A DNA stretch of 23,288 nt, from the NCBI GenBank assembly GCA_018398765.1, contig JAHBMJ010000592.1, positions 1 through 23,288 of the forward strand, in the 5' to 3' direction. The position numbers and the translations under genes were made by a program. Shown in pieces: positions 14,032 to 23,288 of the stretch (position 1 is the stretch's first letter; each line of letters begins with the position of its first letter). Source of the DNA: Chromera velia. Its lineage: Eukaryota > Sar > Chromeraceae. The notes under the pieces were generated by a model that was not told where the DNA came from, searched no databases, and worked only from the letters and a program-made list of their open reading frames with translations.

Positions 14032-14454
14032 ATAAAAGGAAAGGTGAAGAGGGAGAGATTCATGATGGATGGATGACTCTGCAGGAGGGCTCAGTCATCA
14101 GTCGGGCGACCGAGTCCGATTTTCTCTCCTGCACGGACGGACGGACAGACGGACTGAGTGCCTTAGGCAGACACCTCAGTCAGTCAGTCAGGCTTCATTC
14201 TATCTGTCTCTCTGTCCGTCCGCGAGTCAGCAGAGCGATCGATCGATCAGCCGAAACATCTACGTTGCGGCACACTCACACAGCTCTACTGCAAGCAAAT
14301 CAAACTACCTCCTTACCTGTCGGTTTTGTGTCTCCACACCTCCCACCCAGTCTATCGACGCACGCACGCACGAACGGACAGCCAAACAAACAGCACGTCA
14401 TACCGCAGGAGAATGTCTCCTCCACCCTCGTTGCACTCACTTCACGCATTCCAT
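14032..14454 (+). repeat. Segmental duplication A, copy 1
   Basis: It matches 16309-16735 in direct orientation. In the aligned part I count seven substitutions (two transitions, five transversions) and one extra ACGC/CGCA unit in copy 2. Similarity then decays. The sequence is rich in short tetranucleotide runs and has no convincing coding content; the open frames in both copies share sequence only because the DNA is duplicated. Confidence 0.9.
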
Positions 14455-14791
14455 CCTTTCAGGCTCTACGGATGGCTCGATCGACGCTTCATTCAGATGC
14501 AAGGAACGACCGGTTTTTTCCGCTTTGCTTCGACCCACAGTACGTGCGGACTCACTCACAAACGTTTCAGTGCATGCATGCATGCGTACAAGAACAGACA
14601 CACGCCCTTCCCGCTTCCCGCCCCCCCGCCCCACAGCAAAACAAAAGAAAGAAGGAGGGAAGGAGGGAAGGAGGGAAGGACTGACGGGAGGGGAAGACAG
14701 AAAGACAAAAGAAGGAATTGTTCAGCGGATAGATGGGAGCAGACAAAAGGCTGAATAGAAACGAAGGAACGGAGAGGAATGGCGAGGAACA

Positions 14792-14903
14792 GTTCGAACA
14801 AAAGACATTTATTTCCCAACAAGCACTCCCCTCCCCCACCCCCGAAAAGGGCAGGTCACCCCCCCACAAAGACCCATGCACGCAGGCCTGCTCCAGCAGG
14901 ACC
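14792..14903 (+). repeat. Segmental duplication B, copy 1
   Basis: Begins GTTCGAACAAAAG and continues through a CCCAACAAGCACYCCC block to CAGCAGG. It is a diverged direct repeat of 16022-16132. Here B follows A; in the second set B precedes A. Confidence 0.75.
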
Positions 14904-15641
14904 AGACGCTCCATACACCCCTCTACAAAATGTGTTTCCTTCCTGTCGGCACACACACGCCAATGGAGAAACTGATCCGAGGCTATGAGGGGGCAAACAG
15001 GTAAAGAGGTCAAGACAGATTGGGACTCATCAACTGAAGAATTGATTGAGTGATTGATTGATCAGTCTCTCTCCCGATCAGTCTACCACGAGCGAACGAA
15101 CATTCTGGTCGACTGATCGAGACTTTCTTCCTTTTCTTGAGGGATTGGCGTACCACCAGGGACAAAGTCACTGCCCGAGGAGGAACGTCATCCCTTTCTC
15201 TCTCTCTCTCTTCTCGAGTCTCAGCAGGCCGATCAATCAGTCCATAGAACCGCACCAGTGCGGCTCTACTTGAAGCAGATCGAGCTGCCTCCTTTTCCCG
15301 CACTTGCACCCCTCTGCCAGTGGATATATACACACATACATGCACAAATGATTGAAGAGCATATGATCTTCTCTCTTTGGAGCAGTCTCTCCGTACTGAA
15401 AATCCTTTGACAGCGGTTCAGACAGATCACTCTTCTCTTTCCTCATTAACTTGACAGTAAGAAAAAACGACAATTAAGGGAAGCAATCCTCCCTCCTTCC
15501 CCTCCTCGATCGAACCTAAGATGCAGTCAGTCTCCCTTTCTATGTACCGGGTCATTTGTTCCCCTGCATTTGCCCCTTTTCCTTTTTTCTTGACCTTGGT
15601 ACAGCCACTCATTCATTGACTGACTCACGCAATCAATCAGT

Positions 15642-15668
15642 CACACACACACACACACACACACACAC
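15642..15668 (+). repeat. (AC)n microsatellite
   Basis: About 13 AC units following TCAATCAGTC. Confidence 0.95.
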
Positions 15669-15699
15669 CGCACCAACCGCCCCCCCGTTCCATCCACAC

Positions 15700-16020
15700 A
15701 GCGAAGGAGGGTCCGAGAAGGGACGGAAAGAAAGTACTAAAAGAAGGGAGAAAAGAACAGGGGAAAGAAGAGTGAGAGTGGATATATGGAAGAACAAATG
15801 AATGAAGGAAAGGAGGAAGAAACGAAGGCAGGAGGAAAGAAGGAAAGAAGAAGAGAAGGAAAAAAGGAAAGGAAAGGAAAGGAAAGAATAGAAAAAACCG
15901 ACAAAAGAAAAAAAACGTGAAGACGGAGAGACAGAGGTACAAGAAGGAAAGCGGACCAACAGGAGCGGAGAAAACGCTCAGTGGAAAGGAAGTGAAAGAA
16001 AGAGAGAAAAGGCGAAGAAG
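15700..16020 (+). repeat. Purine-strand tract (GGAAA/GAAG-rich)
   Basis: Over about 320 bases the plus strand is overwhelmingly purine, with GGAAAGGAAAGG-type repeats near 15860-15885. Minus-strand frames here give only Phe/Ser/Leu-rich peptides expected from polypyrimidine DNA. Such mirror-like purine tracts can form triplex DNA. Confidence 0.8.
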
Positions 16021-16021
16021 C

Positions 16022-16132
16022 GTTCGAACAAAAGTCCATTCCCAACAAGCACCCCCCCCCCCCCCCNCCCCCCCCCCCTGTGAAGGGCAGGCCACGCCCA
16101 CACAGAGACCCACGCAGGCTCTAGCAGGGGCC
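16022..16132 (+). repeat. Segmental duplication B, copy 2
   Basis: Diverged direct copy of 14792-14903. The CCC block has expanded here into a poly-C tract. Confidence 0.75.
16052..16078 (+). repeat. Poly-C tract with an undetermined base
   Basis: A run of C broken by one N at 16067. The length is probably unreliable: long C runs are hard to sequence and the N marks an unresolved position. Copy 1 of the duplication has only short C runs at this place. Confidence 0.9.
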
Positions 16133-16308
16133 ACTTACTCCCTTACATCCTCACACAAAATTTATTTTGAGTTCTTACTCCAGGCAAGCACACGCTTATG
16201 AACGAACGAACAGGTACTCCCCAAGTAAAAGCATCGGCAGCGCCTTTCGCCCCCAGGTCAGTGTCTCGTTTTGCGCAGGTCCACACATGAAAAGAAAACT
16301 GGGGGGCA

Positions 16309-16735
16309 ATAAAAGGAAAGTTGAAGAGGGAGAGATTCATGATGGATGGATGACTCTGCAGGAGGGCTCAGTCATCAGTCGGGCGACCGAGTCCGATTTT
16401 CTCTCCTGCACGGACGGACGGACAGACGGACTGAGTGCCTTAGGCAGACACCTCAGTCAGTCAGTCAGGCTTCATTCTATCTGTCTCTCCGTCCGTCCGC
16501 GAGTCAGCAGAGCGATCGATCGATCAGCCGAAACATCTACGTTGCGGCACACTCACACAGCTCTACTGCAAGCAAATCAAACTACCTCCTTACCTGTCGG
16601 TTTTGTGTCTCCACACCTCCCACCCAGTCAATCGACGCACGCACGCACGCACGAACGGACAGCCAAACAAACAGCACGTCATAGCGCAGGAGATTTTCTC
16701 CTCCACCCTCGTTGCACTCACTCCACGCATTCCAT
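16309..16735 (+). repeat. Segmental duplication A, copy 2
   Basis: Direct copy of 14032-14454, about 98 percent identical before the ends diverge, with one extra four-base unit in the CGCA run near 16640. Confidence 0.9.
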
Positions 16736-18602
16736 CTTTTTGAGCTTTTCGTACCACCCTCTGTCTCTTCCTGCAAGACGCGAGGGAAGTTATATGTCGC
16801 CCCATCTGAGTTCACGAGCAAACAAACTCCCTTTCGCTCGCCCCTTCCCTCTCCCCGGCATTTGCATCCTTCCTTCCATTCATTCTCTCGTCCATCCATC
16901 AATCCATCCATCCGCCCATCGGTCTGTCCATTCACTCATTCACTCATGCATTCACGCATTCATGCATTCATTCACTCATCTGTCCATTCAATTTTGCGTT
17001 TCAGTTCTGGGTCTACCCACGCGCAACTAATCTCGATCCGCCCTCGAAAGTGTTGTTGAGGAGAGCCGGGAGAGAGGTTTTCGGACAACAAAAGCACAGC
17101 GAAAGACTCGTCAAGAAAAAAAAATCGCATCATGGTCAATCAACTCCTTCTGCTTCGCAGGCCTTCCCGCCTTTCTGTCGCAACAATTATTATTTTCATT
17201 GTAAGATTCCATCCGGACTCCCTCCGACCCTTTTCTCTCTCTCGGATCAATCCCCTCGTTTCTCTGGTAACAGTCCTTCTTCTCTCTGGTACCATTCCAC
17301 CCACATGTCCCCAGTTTTTTCTTTTTTACAAACCATGCAAACCTGCCAGAATAGAGAGAAAAGGCAGAAGAACGATGACAAGCAAGTGGGAATCGCGGGG
17401 AGGGGGTAACGTTCTCTTCGTCATTCCAAAAGAAAAAACTGAGAGTGGTGAACAATCAATAGAGACAGCGTGCTTGGACAAACGCACGCAGATGTTCCTT
17501 CCGTGAAAGAATCAACGGATGGATCCACTGTATTCTCCCAGCACGCTTACGACTTGCACGCAGAGAGAGCGAGAGAGATAGAGGGAGAGAAAGAGGGGAA
17601 AAGGACGAAGTGACTCGGCAGTGGCAATGACGGACGGCGAAAAGCGCAGGCAGGCAAGCAGGTAGGGAGGCAGACGCTCGCACAAACAGCGAGCGCAGTA
17701 GTCAGACAGGCAGAGGAAGGGGGGGGCTCCCGGCCCGCTTTTCCTTCCTTCCTTCAAGAAAAAAAGAAAAGAGACATCAATCAATCATTCAATCAATCAG
17801 TCACATCGATGACCGACGGGACTACATGCAGCACGACGGGAGACGAAGGCAAATGGACACGCATGGTCAAGGATTATAGTCGTCGTCTGTCTCTCTCGCT
17901 CGTTGTTTCTTTCTTTCTTTCCTTCCTTACTTCCTTCTTTCTCTATTTTTTTCGTTCCTTCGTTCATTCAAAAAAGCGGCGGCTATGGGTCTTAAGACTC
18001 TTTCCATTCTTTCACCCGCCCAACCCACGGTTGTCGAACCTCATTCTTTATTCCTGCAATCCTTTCGTCTTTGTATGTGTTTCTCTCTCGACTCCTACCG
18101 AGAGGGCTTGACAGCATTTTTTGAAATTTTGATCCGTCCTGGCTATCAGTTGAACTACCAAAAAGCGCTTGGGGAAAAAAGGGCTTGGGGAAATCCAGGC
18201 AAATGGTGGGCAACGAGACAGCCTTATGATTGATCGCTACTCAGGCTTCCTTCCTTCCTCCCTTCCGTCATTCCCATTCTTATACTCCTTCTACGAGTGC
18301 TGCCTTTTGTTTCGGTGTACTCAGCGGATCAGTGAGTGAGTGATGAAGGACGATCTCTCGATCCGTTGACTGACGGACGACTTGTTCTTCTTGTCTCGTA
18401 GCACGGACGCACGGATGATCTCGTGCGTCGATAGCGCACTTACAAGATCGGAGCGAGAAAGGAGTCTAGGGGAAGGAGGGAGACTAACAGAAAAGAAAAG
18501 AGAGGAAAAGACAATTCTGTACACCGGCTTGCGTGATGCCCGCCCTATCAGTGGGGGAAGAGACCCACCAAGCAATTTCATTTCTTTCTGCCATCTCCAA
18601 GT

Positions 18603-20604
18603 TCAAGTGTTGCATGGGTCGCTGCCCTTGTGCTCCTGCATCCAAATCGCCTGTTCCCTCAGCAGCTCTTTTCGGAAGTACACACTACCAGCAAACCTGA
18701 GGGACTGAGACTTCAGGTGCACAGCGTCGAACGGAAAGTGCTGGGAACGGAAGGCCCCCTGCTGTAGAGCCAGCTGGAGGCGACCGTCATTGTTCAAGTC
18801 GGAGGAGCAGGTGGGATGGCTGCCCCTCCCCCTCCACGGATCTGCTGAGCCTACTACTGTACCCCCAGCGGCTGAGGCTGCAGTGAACCAAGTGTGGTTC
18901 AGGCACTCAGAGGCCGAGAGGCGGTCGGCAGGATCGACCTCCAGCATTCTTGCCAGGAGGTCCAGGCAGAGATCGGAGGCTTGAGGGAACTTCTCTCTGC
19001 AGGCACGCAGGTCAACACACACACACAGAGGGGGAGGGGGGGAGGGAGAGGAAAAGCGTGAAAAGAAAAAGAGACGGCGCAGAACAGGAAACCCCCCACA
19101 ACCTCATACAAAGACAAAAAAAACACGCTCTTCTACCCCCTCACGCCCGCAGGCACACTGAGCGCAACCCAGTCGCCTCAGCGGAGCCATTCCGTTCCAA
19201 CTGCAGCACCTTTTTTGTCTCTCTCTCATGCAGGACTGAAACAAGCAGCAGCAGTCTGCATGGGCGAAAAGCAACAGCTAGCTCTACACACAAGCGGAAG
19301 GTAGCCAGCCAGTCCAGTCCAACACCCTCCCACACACCGACCCCAGGGCAGATCTGACTCCTCGAATTTCCCCTCCAGACTTTTCGATTTCGTCTTCCAC
19401 TTGTTCTCTGATGAACTTCGCCGCTGCCTCAGGCATCGCTGCCAACGTGTCCTCTGAAGGCAGCCCTACGACTCTCACGATCAACCCGAGTTGGTCCCTC
19501 GAGTCACGGCCCCGGAACAGAGGACACCCGTGACCGAGCATCTCTGCGAGGACACACCCGGCTGCCCACACATCCACCCCACCTCCATACTCACGGGCAC
19601 CCCACAGGAGTTCAGGTGCTCTGTACCATCGCGTGGCGACGCTTTCAGTCACGGGGGGGTGAATGAGCGGATCCTCTTGTTCCCCCCCCACCCCACATTG
19701 AAGGGAGACCGTTGCGCCATCCTCTTGGCCTGACAGCCTCAGCAGAGCGGGAGGATTCTGTGCCACACCCTTTGGAGCACACAGGTTGACGCAGTCAGGC
19801 GGCGACGTGGGCCCCTTGAAGGCGGCAGGTGTGGGTGCGTGGGTGGTTCCTGTGTAGGCTGTTGGGCTGGGAGACGGCACGGGTGGCTGCTTGTACTTCT
19901 GGTCTGGAGAGAGGAAAACAGGATCTTTTAGATGAATGGGACTGCAGGCCCGAGCAAGGCCAAAGTCCGCAATCTTGAGATCGCAGTTTCTGTTCACTAA
20001 CAGGTTGAGGGGCTTGATGTCGCGGTGTAGCACCCCCTTGAAGTGCATGTACGAGAGGCCGTCCAGAAGGTAGAGCATGAAGAATCTGTGGTGGGGTTCC
20101 GACAGGGGAACCGGGGGAGTGTGGGTGAGTAGAGTGTGCAGGTCGAGGTCCATCATCTCCATCCGAATGCACACCTCCCCAAAATTTCGCGCATCACCGC
20201 CTGCACACATTATTGACGAGACAAAAAGAGATGTACAGACTGTTTGAAAAAGACAGAACGCCAGAGGCTGAAACGACCAACCTACCTGTGCAGTAGACGT
20301 CTTCTACCTTGATGATTGCCTCATGATCGAGCAGTCGAAGAAGGCGGGCTTCTCTGAGAATCCGCTTGGCAGTCAGGGGGTTCGACCCGAAGATTTTGTC
20401 CATCTTCTTGATCGCGCTGTAGGAGCCATCTTCAGTGTTCTTTACCATGATCACTGTCCCATAAGATCCACTTCCAATAACCTTGAGCAGCTGGAACTTT
20501 TTCTCTAGGACAAATCAAAGGCCATTGGACAAAATCGCTTGGTAAAAAACTCGTGTCTGATGACTCCCTTCACGAGGAGGGGTCTCAGTCTGTTTGGAGA
20601 ACAT
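18603..20604 (-). CDS. MAP kinase-like Ser/Thr protein kinase, four predicted exons
   Basis: CMGC-group kinase of the MAPK family, phosphorylating proteins on Ser/Thr. Proposed exons: 20604-20574 (ATG, donor GTGAAG), 20504-20286 (donor GTAGGT), 20200 to about 19340 (donor unresolved), and about 18996 (after CTGCAG) to TGA 18605-18603. The first two introns are 69 and 85 bp. Motifs in order: glycine loop IGSGSYGTV, ATP-binding lysine in SAIKKMDK, HRD catalytic loop (LHRDIKPLNLL, near 20019-20027), DFG (19967-19959), activation motif TES (19649-19641), ATRWYRAPELLWG, the DVWAAGCVLAEML helix, a MAPK-type PLFRGRDSRDQL insert, DLLARMLEVDPADRLSASE and a short tail ending before TGA. All residues needed for catalysis are present. 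Two oddities: about 103 residues lie between DFG and TES (roughly 16 in ordinary MAPKs), rich in Pro/Ser/Thr, and the usual activating Tyr is Ser. Exon 1 is the least certain part. Confidence 0.85.
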
Positions 20605-21203
20605 ATCGGTAGCGAATACTTCCTTTCCTGAAGACGAAGAGGCCTGGGGAAGAACCACTAAATAAAAGCTCTCGACCTCCTCTACACACGCCACGCAGGC
20701 CGCTTGAGACAAATTCTATGACACCTACTAAACCGCCTATTTTGGTAATGTTTTGAGATTCTAAGAGGTCTTCTGTCCGAACGAAACAAAGAGAAGACTA
20801 AATACTGACGTACTAAAGCGAAATCCTGTTGGAGCACCTTGTTGACATACGTCTGATGTACATTGACACACACATGTGATTGGGGGTTTCGGTACTGTTC
20901 TGAAGGAAAGAAAGTCTGAAAGCTTCAAGTCCATTCGAGGCCCATGCAGTCTCTCGAGATCGGAGATCCTCTGATATCCTCTGATTTCATCAGTTTTTGC
21001 CGTGGCCCCCGAGCCACGGTATCTGTAGCCCAAACCGAAAGGAAAAAAGTAAAGGTGAGCCCCGCCCCCTACACCGAATTTCGCACGCGCGCCACTTACG
21101 TACTTCCTCACATTTCGGGTCGCAAACGCCTTACGGGACCGCGCAGTAAAAATTTTGTGCATGCATGTCATTGATTGAAATGATTGAATTCGACCGCCTC
21201 TGA
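20605..21203. other. Upstream region of the kinase gene
   Basis: No TATA-like element stands out. A minus-strand open frame (21171-20761) and overlapping plus-strand frames show no domain. A 7-bp perfect hairpin, CCGTGGC...GCCACGG, lies at 21000-21019. This is presumably the promoter and 5' untranslated region of the kinase, which is transcribed leftward. Confidence 0.4.
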
Positions 21204-21464
21204 GGTCTGAATTCAGATGCGCTATCAGATGCGCTGTTCGACAGCTTTGTCAGACTTTGTAATGTGGGTGAGCAGATGAGGGAAATCTTCAACTTAATGA
21301 CGGACGTGGGCGTGACAGTGAGTGAGAGCTGGGTGAAAACACTACTCTTCAAACGCCGTCTCCGCGCGTCTCAATCTGTCTGTTGTGAGTTTCATATTGT
21401 TTCCGGACTAAGCAGATCTGCCCTTTGGTCAGGTCTCCACCTGTCCTGCTCCAAGGAAAGGTGA
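21204..21464 (+). other. Possible coding fragment, 86 codons
   Basis: An open frame after TGA 21201-21203, ending at a stop at 21462-21464. The middle part (LFDSFVRLCNVGEQMREIF then NLMTDVGVTVSESWVKTLL) has helical, protein-like composition reminiscent of a PPR-type or other helical repeat. A single unit is too little to call. It begins with a tandem 12-base duplication (TCAGATGCGCTA/TCAGATGCGCTG). No splice sites are convincing. It could be an exon of a neighbouring plus-strand gene or a decayed fragment. Confidence 0.2.
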
Positions 21465-22286
21465 GTGGTCAATCTGTTCCTGTCTTCGTATTCCTCCTGT
21501 TTATTTGACTCCATAAATGAAAGGGAGACAGTCAGAGACAATCTGCTAGCAAGCGCATGCGACTCTCTGCCGCGAGCGAGCTGCTGAACCCGGGCGCCTA
21601 TGGCTTTCCTCTAGCTCTATTCACCCTGTTTGAGCCTGCCATGCAATATATGTGATTTCCTGTCTGTACTGACTTTGGGCTGTGAATCCTTGTGTCTTTG
21701 AGTAAATGGGTGAATGAGTAGGCGTGTTGGGTTTCCGTGTCCGTCTACATGTCTGTCTTAAAGTATCTCCCCGTTGCTGTCCACGATACTCGTTTCGATG
21801 CACGGTGCCCCTGTAGACAAATTTTTCCGGTATTTATGTGCGTGGATGCCAGTCTGTGATGTGGTTTTATCTTCGTGTGCTCTGTCCGGCTTTCTCTGTT
21901 CCACATTTTTCTGTGTCTCTTAGGCTATGTGTGTATTGAAATTCGTCTCCTTTGAGTGACCGGGTGCACATTGATTGAGTGCAGGAGTGCTGAGACTCTG
22001 AGGAGAAGCGCAAAGGCGAAAGACTGGCTGACTGACTGCCTGACTGACTGACTAACCCACTGATCGACTGGCAGCGATAGACAGTCACAGTAACTGACTA
22101 TTTGTCTGTCTTCTACGTCTGTCTTGCTGTCTGTAAAAAAATTCCCCTCCCCTAGAATAAAAATATGGCCTGTTTGCCTGCCTGCCCACCTGTTCGCCTA
22201 CCTACTTATCTGTCTGCTTCTCCGTATGTTTGTCTGTATGACATTGTATGTAGGTGTATGCATATGTGTATGAGGCCAGGAGGCAC

Positions 22287-22287
<1 letters not shown>

Positions 22288-22329
<42 letters not shown>

Positions 22330-22359
22330 GAGCGAGAGCGAGAGTGAGACAGAGAGAGA

Positions 22360-22397
<38 letters not shown>

Positions 22398-22410
22398 AAG
22401 AAAGAGAGAG
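22288..22410 (+). repeat. (AG)n microsatellite
   Basis: About 120 bases of AG units with a few GAGAGCGAGAGTGAG and AAAG interruptions. Confidence 0.95.
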
Positions 22411-23220
22411 AATGTGGGTAGCTTAATAAATATATTATATATATATAACATCACCCTCAATCTAGCTCTCAATATAGTTTTAATTACATTTTTTATAATG
22501 TTATAAGGCGTTTTAATATTTTCTAATCTCACTGTGTCATTTATTGTGCTTCCAAGTTTTTTAAAACAAAGTTTTCTAAAAAAAAAAAAATAAAGCCAGA
22601 ATTAGTGTGGGAGTCGGGGTCGGCGTGTTTTGTCACATATATAGAATGATTAAACAATTGATGATTGAAATAAAAGTTTAAAAGGCGTTTTCATACTTTT
22701 TTTATATCATTTAAACTTCTTTTAACAATAGAAAAATATTTTTTATTTTACTTTTTTTTGGAGACCGTTTTGATGTTGGAGACCGTTTGGGATAGATTTG
22801 ACTTTTATGCTTCAAGGCTCTAGCAGGACCACATCCATGATGTATTTCATTGTGTCGGCCTTTCTGCCTCGTGTGTTTTTGTATGTATGTGAGAGCTTCC
22901 TCTGAAAGGCTCTGTAATATTCCCGCTCCACTCTACTGCAGGGCCTGTGTATGCTAGTGTGTATGGTTGTCTCTCGGTGTGTGTTTGCCTGCATATTCCT
23001 TTGTACAACCACCAGGCGGTGTACCGAGGTCTGCTTGCTTGAAATCACACTCAAAACTCTCTGGGTTGCTTGCCTGCTTTGGGGTTACTGCCCAGGGCTA
23101 CTGCCTCTTTTTGTATTGCACAATTTTAAATGTTGTGCGTATCAGTCTGTGAATGAAATGAAAGCCTTAGAAACTTTGAAGGAAAGGGAACATTCCTTAG
23201 CACGTCCCTATCTGATCTTC

Positions 23221-23226
<6 letters not shown>

Positions 23227-23277
<51 letters not shown>

Positions 23278-23288
23278 TGTGTATGTGT
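23227..23288 (+). repeat. Compound (TC)n(TG)n microsatellite at window edge
   Basis: TC units run from about 23227 to 23260 and then switch directly to TG units up to the window end. Confidence 0.95.

Larger units (their letters stand above)
12701..18602. other. 5.9-kb low-complexity intergenic region
   Basis: No gene is supported. Long open frames on both strands coincide with tetranucleotide runs such as (GACG)n, (CAGT)n, (CGAT)n, (CGCA)n, (GGAA)n and (CATT)n, which avoid stops by composition and give repetitive His/Ser/Thr/Arg or Phe/Leu/Ser peptides. None shows a recognisable domain or a coherent splice pattern. The region holds two segmental duplications, listed separately, and ends at the 3' end of the kinase gene. 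Confidence 0.6.
21465..23288. other. Spacer, no gene seen
   Basis: Bases 21465-22270 are T/G-rich with many short CTGTCTG and GACTGACT repeats. Bases 22420-22780 are AT-rich, with poly-A and poly-T runs. No frame has coding character on either strand. Confidence 0.5.

Noticed and set aside
15633-16134. Minus-strand frames rich in Phe/Ser/Leu, resembling membrane segments
   Set aside because: They are the translation of a polypyrimidine strand opposite a purine tract and include the poly-C/N stretch; no domain or splice logic.
14069-17030. Plus-strand frames of about 200-290 codons in and after duplication A
   Set aside because: Their peptides are repetitive Ser/Thr/Arg/His strings from tetranucleotide runs, the frames overlap each other in different phases, and their similarity between copies follows from DNA duplication.
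20761-21171. Minus-strand frame of 136 codons upstream of the kinase
   Set aside because: No recognisable domain, no consistent splice link to the kinase exons, and it ends in low-quality Ser/Phe-rich sequence; more likely promoter-proximal DNA.
22206-22532. Minus-strand Ser/Leu repeat protein
   Set aside because: It is merely the translation of the (AG)n microsatellite.

Overview
This is eukaryotic nuclear DNA. Three things show it: a spliced protein-kinase gene with GT..AG introns of about 70-85 bases, several eukaryotic transposon classes nested or side by side, and microsatellite-rich spacers ((GA)n, (AC)n, (TG)n and many short tetranucleotide runs). Nothing prokaryotic is visible. The kinase is a MAP kinase with a low-complexity activation-loop insert, and compact introns sit beside copia-like and Tnp2-like elements. 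That would suit an alveolate or other algal protist such as a chromerid, but the assignment is inference and cannot be settled from this window.

Layout from left to right. Bases 1-170 are a purine microsatellite. Bases 400-1303 (minus) hold a probable two-exon gene for a lysine-rich hypothetical protein. Bases 1886-3877 are an AT-rich block bounded by a short inverted repeat. It contains the 3' part of a non-LTR (LINE-type) reverse transcriptase, a cysteine-rich open frame, a (CTAA)n run and two perfect 16-bp hairpins. Bases 4198-5675 are a DNA transposon with 225-bp terminal inverted repeats, subterminal AATTGGGAGTT repeats and a broken Tnp2/CACTA-like transposase on the minus strand. Bases 5759-12106 are a complete but disabled Ty1/copia-type LTR retrotransposon on the minus strand: two 422-bp LTRs, a CTAAT target duplication, a polypurine tract, and gag-protease-integrase-reverse transcriptase-RNase H in copia order. 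Bases 12112-18602 are non-coding, low-complexity sequence with two segmental duplications in the order A-B...B'-A'. Bases 18603-20604 (minus) are the MAP-kinase gene. From 20605 to the end is spacer with one possible coding fragment and more microsatellites.

The only clearly functional host gene is the kinase. It has every expected catalytic motif, but its activation-loop dual-phosphorylation motif reads T-E-S instead of T-x-Y, after an insert of roughly 87 residues. The transposons form a small graveyard. The copia gag-pol can be followed in one frame for about 4.6 kb and is broken mainly by nonsense codons, with one visible frameshift. Divergence between the paired repeats of both transposons is almost purely transitions (27 differences, 25 transitions), whereas the nearby non-transposon duplication is not transition-biased. 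This suggests transposon-directed cytosine methylation/deamination or a RIP-like process, and is the main biological hypothesis I take from the window.
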